From assembly GCF_001865575.2 (NCBI RefSeq), contig NZ_CP017562.2:62001-126000 (forward strand): 64,000 nt of DNA. The letters run 5' to 3'. Of the stretch, positions 1 through 9,331 are shown in pieces (the stretch's first letter is position 1; each line of letters starts with the position of its first letter). Both the position numbers and the translations under genes were made by a program. The stretch comes from Paraburkholderia sprentiae WSM5005 (GTDB lineage: Bacteria; Pseudomonadota; Gammaproteobacteria; Burkholderiales; Burkholderiaceae). The notes beneath the pieces are model-generated. The model saw only the letters and a program-made list of their open reading frames with translations, was not told where the DNA came from and did no database searches.

Positions 1-358
1 CCCGGCGCAAATGCGGCAGCGCCGCCTGCACCAGTCGGAAAGGTGCATTTACATTGATCTCGAAGGTCTCGGTCAAGAGCGCATCGTTTCCTGTATCGAA
101 GTCGATCATCCGGCAGATGCCCGCGTTGCTCACCAGCACGTCGATGCGCCCTAAGCGCGCAGTCGTCGCATCCACCCAGGCCCGGGCGGCGTCGGGATCG
201 CGCGCCTCGTAGGGATGCAGGAACGCATTCGGCACGCCATCGTAAGTGTGCATATCGCGCAGACCGAGCGACAGCCGAAAGCCGCGCCGCGCCAGTTCCA
301 TCGCAATCTCGCGTCCGATGCCGCGGCTCGCGCCCGACACCATCGCCACTTTGTCCAT
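1..358 (-). CDS. SDR family oxidoreductase, 3' part beyond the window
   Basis: Short-chain dehydrogenase/reductase read leftward and cut by the window edge, so only about the first 119 residues are visible. The N-terminus carries the cofactor motif TGASRGIG-like (VSGASRGIG) and a later LVSNAG, the SDR structural motif. An in-frame ATG at 370 would add four residues; the ATG at 358 is preferred because a GGGA stretch lies just upstream. It is the last visible gene of the leftward FAD-oxidase/ABC-transporter operon, so it probably acts on the carbonyl or hydroxyl product of that pathway. The substrate cannot be told and the catalytic Tyr/Lys lie outside the window. Confidence 0.85.
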   Translation of the reverse strand, partial: MDKVAMVSGASRGIGREIAMELARRGFRLSLGLRDMHTYDGVPNAFLHPYEARDPDAARAWVDATTARLGRIDVLVSNAGICRMIDFDTGNDALLTETFEINVNAPFRLVQAALPHLRR

Positions 359-390
359 GTGCAATCCCATGTGCTGTCGGTCCATGCGTA

Positions 391-1743
391 TCAGAAGCCT
401 GCGTCGATGGTGATCTTCGAGCCGTCGCTGAAGCGCTCGAGACGGAACGCGTGCGGATCGACGAGCGGTGCGTCACCGCTGACGAGGTCCGCCATCAGCC
501 TGCCCGCGCCCGGCCCGATGCCGAAGCCGTGTCCCGAGAAACCGGTGCCGATGAACATGCCCGGCACACGCCCAACTCCGGAGATGACGGGAATCGCGTC
601 CGGCGTCACGTCGATATATCCGGCCCACCGCTGCGCGATGCGCGCGCCCGCCAGCTGCGGAAACGCTTCGGTAAAGGCCTTGAGACCCTTGTCGACGTAA
701 GACACCACGGGGTCCGGATCGAGCGTGCGAACATGCTCGAAGACCGTCGATTCGCTGAGCGCCCAGCGGCGCGGCCGCTTGAGTTCGTCGAAGAAACGCT
801 TGCCGATCTGAATCTGCAGCGCGCCCATCTGGCTCTTCAATGCTTCGATGTATTTGAAGAAGAGGCGGAAGGAATCGGGCGTGAGATCAGCGTGCGTGCG
901 CAAGCCGTATGCGACCGTGTAGCCGCCGTCCGCACGTTTGCGAAACGCAAATTCCTCGTTATTGGCGCTGCACGTGGGACCGCCTTCGAGCGGTTCGGTG
1001 CGCAGCACGGACGCACGCGTGAGCAGTTGCGGCAGCTCCACGCCGAGATTGCCGCAGAAATAGCGCGTCCATGCGCCGCCCGCCACGACGACCGCATCGC
1101 AGCGAATCGTCCCATGTTCGGTGACGACCGCGCTCGCGCGCCCGCCGCTCGTCTCGATGCCGCGCACCGCGCACGGCGTGAGAATGCTGACGCCCTTGCG
1201 TCGCAGCGCGTTGGCGATGGCGGGCGCGGCCTTTTGCGGTTCCGCGCGCGCATCGCCCGGCGTGAAGATGCCGCCCTTGAACGTCTGCGTCGCGCCGGGC
1301 AGCAGGCGTGAGACTTCATGCGTGTTCACTTCGCGCGTGTCGAAGGCATCGTCGCCTGCTATTTGACGAGCGCGCTTCAGCCAGTCACGGTGACGTTCGA
1401 GCACGGCGTCATTGTTCGATACGTATAGGATGCCGCACTGGTTGAAGCCGGTGTCGACGCCGAGCGTTCTGTCGAGCGTGCGCCAGATCTTGAGGCTTTC
1501 GATGCTCAGCAGAAATTCGCGGGGATCGCGCCGTGTCACGCGCACCCAGCCCCAGTTGCGGCTCGACTGCTCGCCCGCGATGTGCCCCTTCTCGCACAGC
1601 GCGACGGACAGCCCTTTTTCGTGCAGCGCAAGCGCCGTTGATACGCCGATGATGCCGCCGCCGATCACGACCACATCGGCGCGTTCGGGCAGCTTGATAT
1701 CGTCGGCGACGGTGTCGACTTTAGGACCCATGGTTTCTTTCAA
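391..1743 (-). CDS. FAD-dependent amino acid/amine oxidoreductase (DAO family)
   Basis: A 450-residue DAO-fold flavoprotein. The dinucleotide-binding motif GGGIIG is at residues 28-33 after a short hydrophilic leader, and the C-terminal FAD region contains FIGTGFSGHGFGIGPG. The family oxidatively deaminates or demethylates amino acids (DadA, glycine/sarcosine oxidase, opine oxidase B subunits). It starts 11 bp downstream of the ABC permease stop, so it is in the same operon as an amino-acid uptake system. No partner subunit resembling OoxA/NoxA is seen, which argues against a classical heteromeric opine oxidase. The class is secure; the substrate is not. Confidence 0.85.
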   Translation of the reverse strand: MKETMGPKVDTVADDIKLPERADVVVIGGGIIGVSTALALHEKGLSVALCEKGHIAGEQSSRNWGWVRVTRRDPREFLLSIESLKIWRTLDRTLGVDTGFNQCGILYVSNNDAVLERHRDWLKRARQIAGDDAFDTREVNTHEVSRLLPGATQTFKGGIFTPGDARAEPQKAAPAIANALRRKGVSILTPCAVRGIETSGGRASAVVTEHGTIRCDAVVVAGGAWTRYFCGNLGVELPQLLTRASVLRTEPLEGGPTCSANNEEFAFRKRADGGYTVAYGLRTHADLTPDSFRLFFKYIEALKSQMGALQIQIGKRFFDELKRPRRWALSESTVFEHVRTLDPDPVVSYVDKGLKAFTEAFPQLAGARIAQRWAGYIDVTPDAIPVISGVGRVPGMFIGTGFSGHGFGIGPGAGRLMADLVSGDAPLVDPHAFRLERFSDGSKITIDAGF

Positions 1744-1754
1744 CGAAGTGAGAG

Positions 1755-2552
1755 TTACGGACGACGCTCGGCCACGGCCGCCGTCTGCGGTTGCAGCGCT
1801 TCTTCAGCGTGCACGTTGCGCCCGGCGCGCGATATCTTCTGCTGGCGCGCGGCGGGATTGATGAAGCGATTGGTCCAGCGGTCCAGATGATTGATCGCGT
1901 GCGTGAGCGGCACGGTGATGAGCAGATACACGGCGCCTGCCGCGACGAGCGGCGACAGGTTGGCCGTATTGACCGCCGCGTTCTGCCCGATGGTGAACAG
2001 ATCGCGCTGCGAAGTGAGCAGTCCGAGGAAGTACACGAGGCTCGAATCCTTGACGATGGAGATGAACTGATTGGCAAGCGCGGGCAGAATGCGCCGCACG
2101 CCCTGCGGCACAATGACATGGCGCATGCCGCTCCAGTACGTCATGCCGAGCGCCTGGCACGCGGACATCTGTCCGCGTCCGACGCTCTGAATCCCCGACC
2201 GGAATATCTCCGCGATATACGCCGACGACACCAGCGCCAGCGCGACGATCGCCAGTGGATACGGATTCGGTCCGAACAACGAGAGTCCGACCGGCGCCAG
2301 TCCCTGCCCGACCACGAGAATGACCAGCGCGGCGGGCAGGCCGCGAAAGACATCCACGAAAACGCGCACGGGCCAGGTCAGCCAGCGCGTGTGCGATACG
2401 GCGCAGAGCGCCAGCGCCATTCCTGCCACGATGCCGAGCGCAGTCGAGATCACCGACAGGATCAGCGTGTTCACGAGGCCCGTGCCGATCAGCGTCGGCA
2501 GCGATTCGACGAGCAGCGGCCAATCCAGGAAGTTCTGCAGGAATGCATTCAT
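1755..2552 (-). CDS. Amino acid ABC transporter permease (HisM/GlnP type)
   Basis: A 265-residue inner-membrane permease with several hydrophobic segments. The cytoplasmic EAA-loop region reads AYIAEIFRSGI at about residues 111-121, followed by a Gly-containing stretch, as in polar amino-acid permeases. The C-terminus has a hydrophilic tail of about 35 residues beyond the usual end. It lies between the binding protein and a FAD oxidase gene, all leftward. Only one permease gene is present, so the membrane pore would be a homodimer, unlike HisQ/HisM pairs. Confidence 0.9.
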   Translation of the reverse strand: MNAFLQNFLDWPLLVESLPTLIGTGLVNTLILSVISTALGIVAGMALALCAVSHTRWLTWPVRVFVDVFRGLPAALVILVVGQGLAPVGLSLFGPNPYPLAIVALALVSSAYIAEIFRSGIQSVGRGQMSACQALGMTYWSGMRHVIVPQGVRRILPALANQFISIVKDSSLVYFLGLLTSQRDLFTIGQNAAVNTANLSPLVAAGAVYLLITVPLTHAINHLDRWTNRFINPAARQQKISRAGRNVHAEEALQPQTAAVAERRP

Positions 2553-2606
2553 GAGGACTCTCTCCTTGCGCTTGACGAGGCGTGACGAAGCAACAATGGC
2601 GGGCGG

Positions 2607-3419
2607 TTACTTCATCGCATACGGCGGCATCGGATCAGGCTTCGGATAGCCGGGATTGAACTGCTGATAGAGCTTGAGCCACGTCCCGTCCGCCACCAGT
2701 TCGCCGATGGCCTTGTTGACCGCCGCTTCGAGCTTCGCGTTGCCCTTGCGGATCGGGAAACCGGCGGGAAGATTCGAAGCTGAGATGTCGAGCTTGTCGG
2801 CAAGCTTCAGGTCCGGATACTTACCTTGCAGCCCTTCGAGCAAGGTCTTGTCGATGAAGTAGCCGTCGATGTACTTGTTGCGCAGCGCGAGAAAGCCCGC
2901 GTTGATATTCGGAAAGCGGACGATCTGCGCGCCCGGCAGGTAGCTCTGCGAATACGTGTCCTCGATGGTCCCCTGCACGACCCCGATGCGCTTGTCCTTC
3001 ACCGATGCCACGCTCGCGCCGATCGTGCTGTCCGGCAGCGTGCCGACGCTCAAAAGACCCGTGAGATAGCCTTCCGAGAAATCGACCATCTTGAGGCGTT
3101 CCTTGGTGATCGAGATCGAGCCCGCGGCAAGATCGACTTGTTGATTCGCCACGCTCGGCAGCAGACCCGCGAAGTCCTGCGCGCGGAAGTCGGCCGTGAG
3201 CCCGAGTTTCGCGGCGATGGCGCGCACCAGTTCCACGTCGAAGCCCGTCATCTTGCCGTTGTCAATATACGAGTACGGCTTGTTGTTCGCATCGACGCCG
3301 GCGACGATCTTGCCCGGCGTCAATGTGCCGACGTCATCGGCGGCGTGGGCGGCGGTCGTCGCGCCGACCAGGAACGATGCGGCCACGGCGAGATGGCGTG
3401 CGAGACGAAGTAATCGCAT
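2607..3419 (-). CDS. Amino acid ABC transporter periplasmic binding protein
   Basis: A 270-residue type 3 family solute-binding protein. It opens with a signal peptide ending near AHA, followed by VGTLTPGKIVAGVDANNKP and the ligand-domain motif GFDVELVRAIAAKLG. This family delivers polar amino acids or opine-like compounds to the permease. The gene sits between the ATPase and permease genes of the same leftward operon, 33 bp after the ATPase. The ligand is unknown; the two flanking FAD oxidases suggest it is an amine or amino acid that is oxidised after import. Confidence 0.9.
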   Translation of the reverse strand: MRLLRLARHLAVAASFLVGATTAAHAADDVGTLTPGKIVAGVDANNKPYSYIDNGKMTGFDVELVRAIAAKLGLTADFRAQDFAGLLPSVANQQVDLAAGSISITKERLKMVDFSEGYLTGLLSVGTLPDSTIGASVASVKDKRIGVVQGTIEDTYSQSYLPGAQIVRFPNINAGFLALRNKYIDGYFIDKTLLEGLQGKYPDLKLADKLDISASNLPAGFPIRKGNAKLEAAVNKAIGELVADGTWLKLYQQFNPGYPKPDPMPPYAMK

Positions 3420-3452
3420 GGTGAGGCTCCCTTGGATTGGCTAGCGGTTGAT

Positions 3453-4178
3453 TCAATGCAGGATGCGCGAAAGAAAGTCTTGCGCGCGTTCGGAGCGCGG
3501 ACGCTCGAAAAAGGCTTCGCGCGTATCGTCTTCCACGATGACGCCGCGGTCCATGAACAACACGCGGTAGGCCACGCGCTTCGCGAAACCCATCTCGTGC
3601 GTGACGCACAGCATGGTCATCCCGTCCTGCGCGAGCGTGGTCATCACGTCGAGCACTTCGTTGACCATCTCGGGATCGAGCGCGGAAGTCGGCTCATCGA
3701 ACAGCATGGCGACGGGGTCCATCGAAAGCGCCCGCGCAATCGCCACGCGCTGCTGCTGCCCGCCCGACAATTGCGCCGGATACTTGTCCTCATGACCGCT
3801 CAAGCCCACGCGGCGCAATAGCGAGCGTGCGCGCTCAGCGGCTCTGTCGCGCGCGCGGCCGAGCACGTTCATCTGCGCGAGCATCACGTTGCGCTGCACC
3901 GAGAGATGAGGAAAGAGTTCGAAATGCTGAAACACCATGCCGACGCGCGCCCGTAGCCGCGAAAGATCCGCGCGCTTCGCCGTCACGTCGATGCCGTCCA
4001 CCACGATCTGCCCGCTCTGCACCGCTTCGAGCCCGTTGACGGATTTGATGAGGGTGGACTTGCCGGACCCGGACGGCCCGCAGATCACGACGACTTCACC
4101 TCGCGCAATGCTCGCCGTGCAGTCGTTCAGTACGCGATTGCCGCCATACCACTTCGAAACGTTATTCAGCTCGATCAT
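3453..4178 (-). CDS. Amino acid ABC transporter ATP-binding protein
   Basis: A 241-residue ATPase of the GlnQ/HisP type. Walker [10 protein letters not shown] is at residues 34-42, the signature LSGGQQQR at 137-144 and Walker B with DEPTSALD at 161-168; the switch His follows in CVTHEMG. The open frame continues upstream, but the ATG at 4178 has a good Shine-Dalgarno (AAAGGAG, six bases before it) and begins with the typical MIELNNVSK. It energises the adjacent permease and binding protein. The upstream in-frame extension to 4379 lies over the end of the preceding oxidase gene and is rejected. Confidence 0.93.
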   Translation of the reverse strand: MIELNNVSKWYGGNRVLNDCTASIARGEVVVICGPSGSGKSTLIKSVNGLEAVQSGQIVVDGIDVTAKRADLSRLRARVGMVFQHFELFPHLSVQRNVMLAQMNVLGRARDRAAERARSLLRRVGLSGHEDKYPAQLSGGQQQRVAIARALSMDPVAMLFDEPTSALDPEMVNEVLDVMTTLAQDGMTMLCVTHEMGFAKRVAYRVLFMDRGVIVEDDTREAFFERPRSERAQDFLSRILH

Positions 4179-4230
4179 TGCGGCTCCTTTCGATGCTTCG
4201 GCTTTCTGGTTCAATCCGCTTGTCTTCGCT

Positions 4231-5556
4231 TCAAGAGAGCGCTGCTCGCACACGGCCGTGCCACATATCGCCGATCCGGTACAGTGCGCTGCCGACGGGT
4301 ACCGCAAGCGTGCTGGCCATTCCCGCACCTGAGAGGGGGAACGCGCCTTCGCCGAACGCACCGACATCCTGCTTGACACCCACCATATGTTTGCCGATGC
4401 GATGCCCGAGATAGCTCATCAGCGCAACGCCGTTGCCGTTGCAGCCGAGCGCATAGTGCACGCCGTCGTGCTGACCGATGTGCGCGAGCCTGTCTCCGGT
4501 CATCGCAACGAAGCCTTTCCACGCATGCGTGACGCGCACGTCCCGCAGGGCGGGCCACAATTGCACCAGCTTCGCGTACAGCCGCCGCGCGGACTCGCGT
4601 TCGTCGATCTCGCGGATGGCGGGCCGCGATCCGAAGATCATTCGCGTGCCGTCCGGCGACGGGCGCGTGTAGAAGAGATTGCGCTTCGAATCGCTGATCA
4701 TGCGGCGGCCCGGATTGAGCACGTTCATGAGGCCTTCGGGCAGCGGCTCGGTGGCGATCTGATAACTCGCGACCGGCAACACGCGGCGCGAAAAGAACGG
4801 CAGCAGCGGACCCGTATAGCCGTTGGTGGCCACCAGCACCTGCCGCGCATCGAACACGCCGCGCGCGGTGTGCACGCGAAACCGCGTATTTCCCGTTCGT
4901 TCGATCCGCTGCACTGCTGCGTGCGAATGCAGCGTCGCGCCGCGCCGGCGCGCGAGGTCGCGCAGCGCACGATGATATTTCGCGGTATGTAGTCCGCCGT
5001 ATTCGTCGACGACGATGCCGCCGTAGTAATAGTCGGAGCCGATGATGCCGCGCTGCGCATCGCGCTCGATCACATGCACCGTGACGCCGGTCTTGTCGCG
5101 CAACAACTGGCCTTGGCGACGCAGCACGTTGAAATGCGCAGGCGTATAGGCGCCGAAGAAGCGGCCGGTGATGCGCAGGTCTGCGTCGAGCGATTCGTCG
5201 GCGATGATTCCCTTGAGATAGTCGAAGCTCGCCATCGACTCCTGCATCAGACGCGTGAGACGCTCGGCGGAGACGCCGCGAATGGCGTTGGTCAGCGCAA
5301 GCTTCTGGCCGCTCGACACCATGCCCCCGCTGCGCGTGCTTCCGCCCGCGCCGATCTCGGCGGCATCCAGCACCGCGACGCGCGCGCCATACTTCGCAGC
5401 CTCCGCCGCCGCCGACAGCCCGCAATATCCGCTGCCGACGATCGCCAGGTCCACGTTCGCCGGCAAAGGTTCCGGCGCGACCTCGGGCGGTGCGGCATCC
5501 CACCAGTACGGGGTGCAGCGGAAGGTTTCGTGAAACAGCAACGCATCGGGACGCAT
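4231..5556 (-). CDS. FAD-dependent oxidoreductase (PuuB/OrdL-like)
   Basis: A 441-residue DAO-family flavoprotein. GSGYCG at residues 41-46 is the FAD-binding glycine motif, and [13 protein letters not shown] near the C-terminus matches gamma-glutamylputrescine oxidase and OrdL-type enzymes. It is the first gene of the leftward operon, with the ABC ATPase about 50 bp downstream and a LysR gene divergent from it. A second FAD oxidase closes the transporter block, so two oxidation steps or two related substrates are likely. No strong Shine-Dalgarno precedes the ATG, and an inverted repeat runs into the start codon, so the start or its control is uncertain. Confidence 0.85.
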   Translation of the reverse strand: MRPDALLFHETFRCTPYWWDAAPPEVAPEPLPANVDLAIVGSGYCGLSAAAEAAKYGARVAVLDAAEIGAGGSTRSGGMVSSGQKLALTNAIRGVSAERLTRLMQESMASFDYLKGIIADESLDADLRITGRFFGAYTPAHFNVLRRQGQLLRDKTGVTVHVIERDAQRGIIGSDYYYGGIVVDEYGGLHTAKYHRALRDLARRRGATLHSHAAVQRIERTGNTRFRVHTARGVFDARQVLVATNGYTGPLLPFFSRRVLPVASYQIATEPLPEGLMNVLNPGRRMISDSKRNLFYTRPSPDGTRMIFGSRPAIREIDERESARRLYAKLVQLWPALRDVRVTHAWKGFVAMTGDRLAHIGQHDGVHYALGCNGNGVALMSYLGHRIGKHMVGVKQDVGAFGEGAFPLSGAGMASTLAVPVGSALYRIGDMWHGRVRAALS

Positions 5557-5588
5557 GGACTCAACCCTGTTCGCTTGATTCGAGTCCA
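5556..5588. promoter_or_regulatory. Inverted repeat at the operon start codon
   Basis: Seven-base arms TGGACTC (5556-5562) and GAGTCCA (5582-5588) are separated by 19 bases. The left arm begins at the first base of the oxidase start codon. It could fold in the leader mRNA and mask the start, or serve as an operator between the divergent LysR gene and the operon. Only the repeat itself is observed. Confidence 0.35.
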
Positions 5589-5705
5589 GTGTCGCCGTCG
5601 CAAATCATCCGGTCAAATAGCGCCAAAAACGGCTTCCATTCATTTCTGATATGGCAAGCTGACGACTTTGGCCGTTGTTTGCGCGGCCCACGCCCGGAGA
5701 AAACG

Positions 5706-6608
5706 ATGAATCTCAGGCAGGTCGAGGCGTTCCCGCTGGTCATGCTGCGCGGTTCGATGACGGCTGCCGCCGAAGAACTCGGCACATCGCAACCGAGCAT
5801 CAGCCGGTTGATCGCGGAACTGGAAGCCGCGACGGGGTTGACCCTGTTCGTGCGCAATGGCGGACGCATTCACGCCACCGATGCGGGCAGTGCGTTCTAT
5901 CGCGAGGTGGATCGCAGCTTCGTCGGCCTGGAGAAACTGCAGCATTCGGCGCGAGAGATTCTTGAACTCGGCAGTGGGCGGCTGCGCATCGTGGCAGCGC
6001 CGGTGCTCGCGTTGTCGTTTTTGCCTGCCGTGATCGCGCGCTTCGTGGACGCCCATCCGCGCGTCGCGGTATCGCTCGAAATGCGCAGCGAGAGCACGAT
6101 CCAGCGCTGGGTGTCGTCGGGACACTGCGACGTCGGCTTCGCGACCACCACGCCGGATGCGTTCGGCGTGACGAGCGTGGAACTCTATGAGCTGGCGGGG
6201 CTATGCGCGCTGCCGGCGCGTCATGCGCTCGCGGCGCGCACGCGAATTCGCGCGGCCGACTTGCGTGGCGAACGGCTCATCCTGCCATCCTATGCGGACG
6301 ATACGCGTGCAGCGCTCGATCGCGCGCTCCGTCCGGCGGGTGCGGATCAGGTGCCTGCAATCGAGACGCCGTATGGCGCGACCATCTGCGCACTCGTGAC
6401 GCGCGGCGCGGGCGTGGGCATCGTCAATCCGCTCGCGACCGTGGATGTCGATCCGACGCGCATCGTGTTCCGGCCGTTCGCGCCGGAGATTTGGTTTCGC
6501 GGCTTCACGCTTTATCCGCAGACGCCTCGGGGCAATCCGGTGGTCGGCGCGTTTCTCGAACTCGTAGGTGAGCAGATGGCGGTGTTGAGGCAGGGCGCAC
6601 ATATCTGA
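5706..6608 (+). CDS. LysR family transcriptional regulator
   Basis: A 300-residue LysR-type regulator. The N-terminal winged helix-turn-helix covers roughly residues 3-60 (LRQVEAF, AEELGTSQPSISRLIAELE, LFVRNGGR), followed by an effector-binding domain. The frame is open from 5490, but MNLRQVEAF is the canonical LysR start and is preceded by GGAGAAAACG. It is transcribed divergently from the FAD oxidase/ABC operon, the usual position of a LysR activator of that operon. The inducer is probably the transported compound (inference). Confidence 0.9.
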   Translation: MNLRQVEAFPLVMLRGSMTAAAEELGTSQPSISRLIAELEAATGLTLFVRNGGRIHATDAGSAFYREVDRSFVGLEKLQHSAREILELGSGRLRIVAAPVLALSFLPAVIARFVDAHPRVAVSLEMRSESTIQRWVSSGHCDVGFATTTPDAFGVTSVELYELAGLCALPARHALAARTRIRAADLRGERLILPSYADDTRAALDRALRPAGADQVPAIETPYGATICALVTRGAGVGIVNPLATVDVDPTRIVFRPFAPEIWFRGFTLYPQTPRGNPVVGAFLELVGEQMAVLRQGAHI

Positions 6609-6635
6609 GTCCACGCATTAACCGATGACCAATTC

Positions 6636-6987
6636 TTACGGCGACCGATGCAACTGCTCCTCGATCGTCTTCGTGAGCGACGATTCGACGCCGCCCGTAT
6701 GCTTCGTCTGCACCGGCTCGATCGACACGATCCAACATTCGTCGTCGGCTACCGGGTTGTGCGGCGTGCCGCGCGGCACAAAGTGCGTGGCGCCGGGACG
6801 AAAATCGACCACGCCGCCGCCTTCGAATTCGATCGCAAGAAGCGGGCGCACGACAAAGAACAGCTAGTATTCCTGCGTGTGGTCGTGGCACACGAGCTGG
6901 CCGCTCACTTTCGCGACCTTCACATACTGATCGTTGACCTACGCGAGCACTTTGGGAGGCAAGTATTCGGAGACATAGCCGAATGCG
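6636..6987 (-). pseudogene. Cupin-domain protein with two in-frame stops
   Basis: The leftward frame reads SEYLPPKVLA, stop, VNDQYVKVAKVSGQ, CHDHTQEY, stop, LFFVV, then LLAIEFEGGGVVDFRPG and HFVPRGTPHNPVA to a stop at 6636. This is a small cupin fold of about 115 residues, including the metal-ligand region HDHTQE. TAG codons lie at 6941-6939 and 6866-6864; in intact relatives they would be Glu codons (AEVN and EDELFF). No start codon is evident at the 5' end. Homology resumes in the same frame after each stop, so two point mutations, not a frameshift, broke the gene. Confidence 0.75.
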
Positions 6988-7246
6988 GCTCGCCTACGGA
7001 AGTTCGCCGTGCGGCCGGGGCCGGCCAGGTGCGCTCATTTGACATCGACGCAGAACCCGCGTCCGGCCGCGGGTGGCGCAACGCGGCGGCCAACCGGTCC
7101 GATGGCTTTGGCGACTTTTCCCTAAAGTTGCATGCGAACCAGGTCGTTAACGTGACGAACTGACAGTTCTTTCATTGACGGTGTCGTGCCAAGGCGAATC
7201 GGAAGGAACCCAGGCAAATCGGATCAACGTCTACGGGGGATGTCCA
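6988..7246. other. Non-coding stretch before the c-di-GMP gene
   Basis: No convincing coding region was found here on either strand. It contains the degraded 5' end of the cupin relic and the leader and promoter region of the rightward MHYT gene, whose Shine-Dalgarno GGGGGA is at 7235-7240. Confidence 0.5.
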
Positions 7247-9331
7247 ATGTTCGCTAGCAGCTACAACAGCCTGCTTGTCCTGTTCTCGCTGCTTGTCGCG
7301 ATTCTGGCCGCGTATACCGCGCTGGACATGGCAGGTCGCATTTCTAGCGCACCGGGACGTGCAGCCCACTGGTGGCTGGCCGGCGGTGCAGTCGCGATGG
7401 GCACCGGCATCTGGTCGATGCACTTTATCGGCATGCTGGCATTTAGCTTGCCGATTCCGCTCGGCTATGATCCGGCGATCACCGCGCTCTCGCTTCTGAT
7501 CGCAATCGCATCCTCAGCGTTCGCGCTGTGGCTCGTGGGCCGGAACGAGTTGCCGTCGTCGCGTTTGTTCTGCGGCGCGTTGCTGATGGGCGCCGGGATC
7601 GTCGCCATGCACTATACGGGCATGGCCGCAATGCGCATGGCACCGGGGATCCGGTATATCCCGTCCCTGTTCATTCTGTCCGTCGTCATCGCGATCGTCG
7701 CTTCGGGCGCGGCACTGTGGATTGCATTCAACCTGCGCCGCGTTTCACCGCTGGTTCGGCCATTGCGTGCGGCAGCAGCTGTGGTAATGGGTTTTGCCAT
7801 TGTCGGGATGCATTACACAGGGATGGCGGCAGCGCAGTTCCCGCTTGGAAGCGTGTGTGGCGCGGCCCGTGATGGGGTGAACGCCGGATGGTTGGCGCTT
7901 GTGATCATCGTCGTCACGCTGGCGGTGCTCGCCATCGCGCTGATCGTTTCAGTACTTGATTTGCGGCTGGAGTCACGCACGTCTATGTTGGCGATTTCAC
8001 TCGCCGAGGCCAATCAGGAACTGACCTACCTGGCGCTGCATGACAACCTCACCAAACTCCCTAACCGCTTGTTGCTGGAAGACCGAGTCGATCGTGCGAT
8101 CCAGAGCGCGAATCGTGAGAATAACCGCTTCGCCCTGATGTTCATGGACCTGGACGGGTTTAAGACGGTCAACGACGCCTACGGACATCACATTGGCGAC
8201 CTGTTGCTCGTCGAAGTCGCTCAGCGCATCGGGGCGAACGTCCGGTCAGAGGACACGATCGCCCGCATGGGTGGAGACGAATTCGTGCTACTGGCGGGGG
8301 TGGCCGAACCGGCGGATGCGGCGACTCTCGCTGACAAAGTTTTGACGGCCATTCAAGAGCCGTTTCAGGTGGCCGGCCGCGAGTTGCGCATCTCGACCAG
8401 TATCGGTATTGCGATGTACCCCGGCGATGGCGACCATCAGGGCGATCTGCTGACCAATGCCGACGCAGCGATGTATCACGCGAAGTCGCTGGGACGCAAC
8501 GTCTACTGTTTCTTCGAAGCGTCGATGAATGCCCATGTTCACGAGCAGCTACAGCTCGTGCAGGATCTCCGCTCAGCCCTTGTGCGACACGAACTAATTC
8601 TGCAATACCAGCCCAAGTTCACCGCACCCAACGGACCGGTGATCGGCGTAGAAGCTCTAGTTCGCTGGTCGCATCCCACTCGCGGGCTCATTGCACCGGA
8701 CCGGTTCATCCCTCTGGCGGAGAAAACCGGGTTGATCGTGCCGATCGGTGAATGGGTGCTGGACGAGGCCTGCCGGCAGATCAGTGAATGGCGCACAGCA
8801 GGCCACTGGGACTGGACCATGGCAGTCAACCTGTCGGCCCTGCAATTTAGCCATGCGAGCCTGATTCAAACGGTGCGGGAAGCCTTGGAGCGTTATTCAC
8901 TGGAGCCACACTGTCTGACGCTCGAGGTCACCGAATCGACGGCGATGCGCGATGCCGATGCAAGCCTGCGAATCCTGCAGCAACTTCACGACATGGGCGT
9001 GCGTATTTCAATCGACGATTTTGGCACAGGCTATTCGAGCCTCCTTTACCTCAAGCGGCTACCGGCCAGCGAACTGAAAATCGACCGGGGGTTTGTCCGT
9101 GATCTCACAAGCGACACCGAAGACGCAGCGATTGTTTCCGCAATCGTAGCGCTGGGCCAGACACTCAATTTGAACATTGTTGCGGAGGGTGTGGAGACGG
9201 CGGCGCAGCGAGACTTCCTGACCCGACTTGGTTGCGATTCCCTGCAAGGTTTCCTGCTTGGATGTCCAATGTCTGCAGATGATTTGATGGAAGCGCTATC
9301 CCAAGACAATGTTCCGAATGATGCAACGTGA
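7247..9331 (+). CDS. MHYT-GGDEF-EAL cyclic-di-GMP signalling protein
   Basis: A 694-residue inner-membrane protein. The N-terminal seven-helix MHYT sensor has three motifs: MHFIGML (58-64), MHYTGMA (121-127) and MHYTGMA (188-194). A diguanylate cyclase domain follows with GGDEF at 342-346 and an RSED inhibitory site at 333-336, exactly five residues before it, then a phosphodiesterase domain with EAL at 469-471 and DFGTGYSSL. All catalytic signatures look intact, so it may both make and degrade c-di-GMP. MHYT domains are proposed to sense O2, CO or NO through metal. The ATG at 7247 with GGGGGA is preferred over an upstream in-frame start. No partner gene is adjacent. Confidence 0.93.
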   Translation: MFASSYNSLLVLFSLLVAILAAYTALDMAGRISSAPGRAAHWWLAGGAVAMGTGIWSMHFIGMLAFSLPIPLGYDPAITALSLLIAIASSAFALWLVGRNELPSSRLFCGALLMGAGIVAMHYTGMAAMRMAPGIRYIPSLFILSVVIAIVASGAALWIAFNLRRVSPLVRPLRAAAAVVMGFAIVGMHYTGMAAAQFPLGSVCGAARDGVNAGWLALVIIVVTLAVLAIALIVSVLDLRLESRTSMLAISLAEANQELTYLALHDNLTKLPNRLLLEDRVDRAIQSANRENNRFALMFMDLDGFKTVNDAYGHHIGDLLLVEVAQRIGANVRSEDTIARMGGDEFVLLAGVAEPADAATLADKVLTAIQEPFQVAGRELRISTSIGIAMYPGDGDHQGDLLTNADAAMYHAKSLGRNVYCFFEASMNAHVHEQLQLVQDLRSALVRHELILQYQPKFTAPNGPVIGVEALVRWSHPTRGLIAPDRFIPLAEKTGLIVPIGEWVLDEACRQISEWRTAGHWDWTMAVNLSALQFSHASLIQTVREALERYSLEPHCLTLEVTESTAMRDADASLRILQQLHDMGVRISIDDFGTGYSSLLYLKRLPASELKIDRGFVRDLTSDTEDAAIVSAIVALGQTLNLNIVAEGVETAAQRDFLTRLGCDSLQGFLLGCPMSADDLMEALSQDNVPNDAT

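Noticed and set aside
4211..5503. Second leftward frame overlapping the FAD oxidase
   Set aside because: It lacks any FAD motif and is extremely rich in Arg; the 4231-5556 frame has the DAO signatures.
6636..6987. Stop-codon readthrough in the cupin gene
   Set aside because: TAG occurs twice, with no sign of a recoding element; point mutation is simpler.
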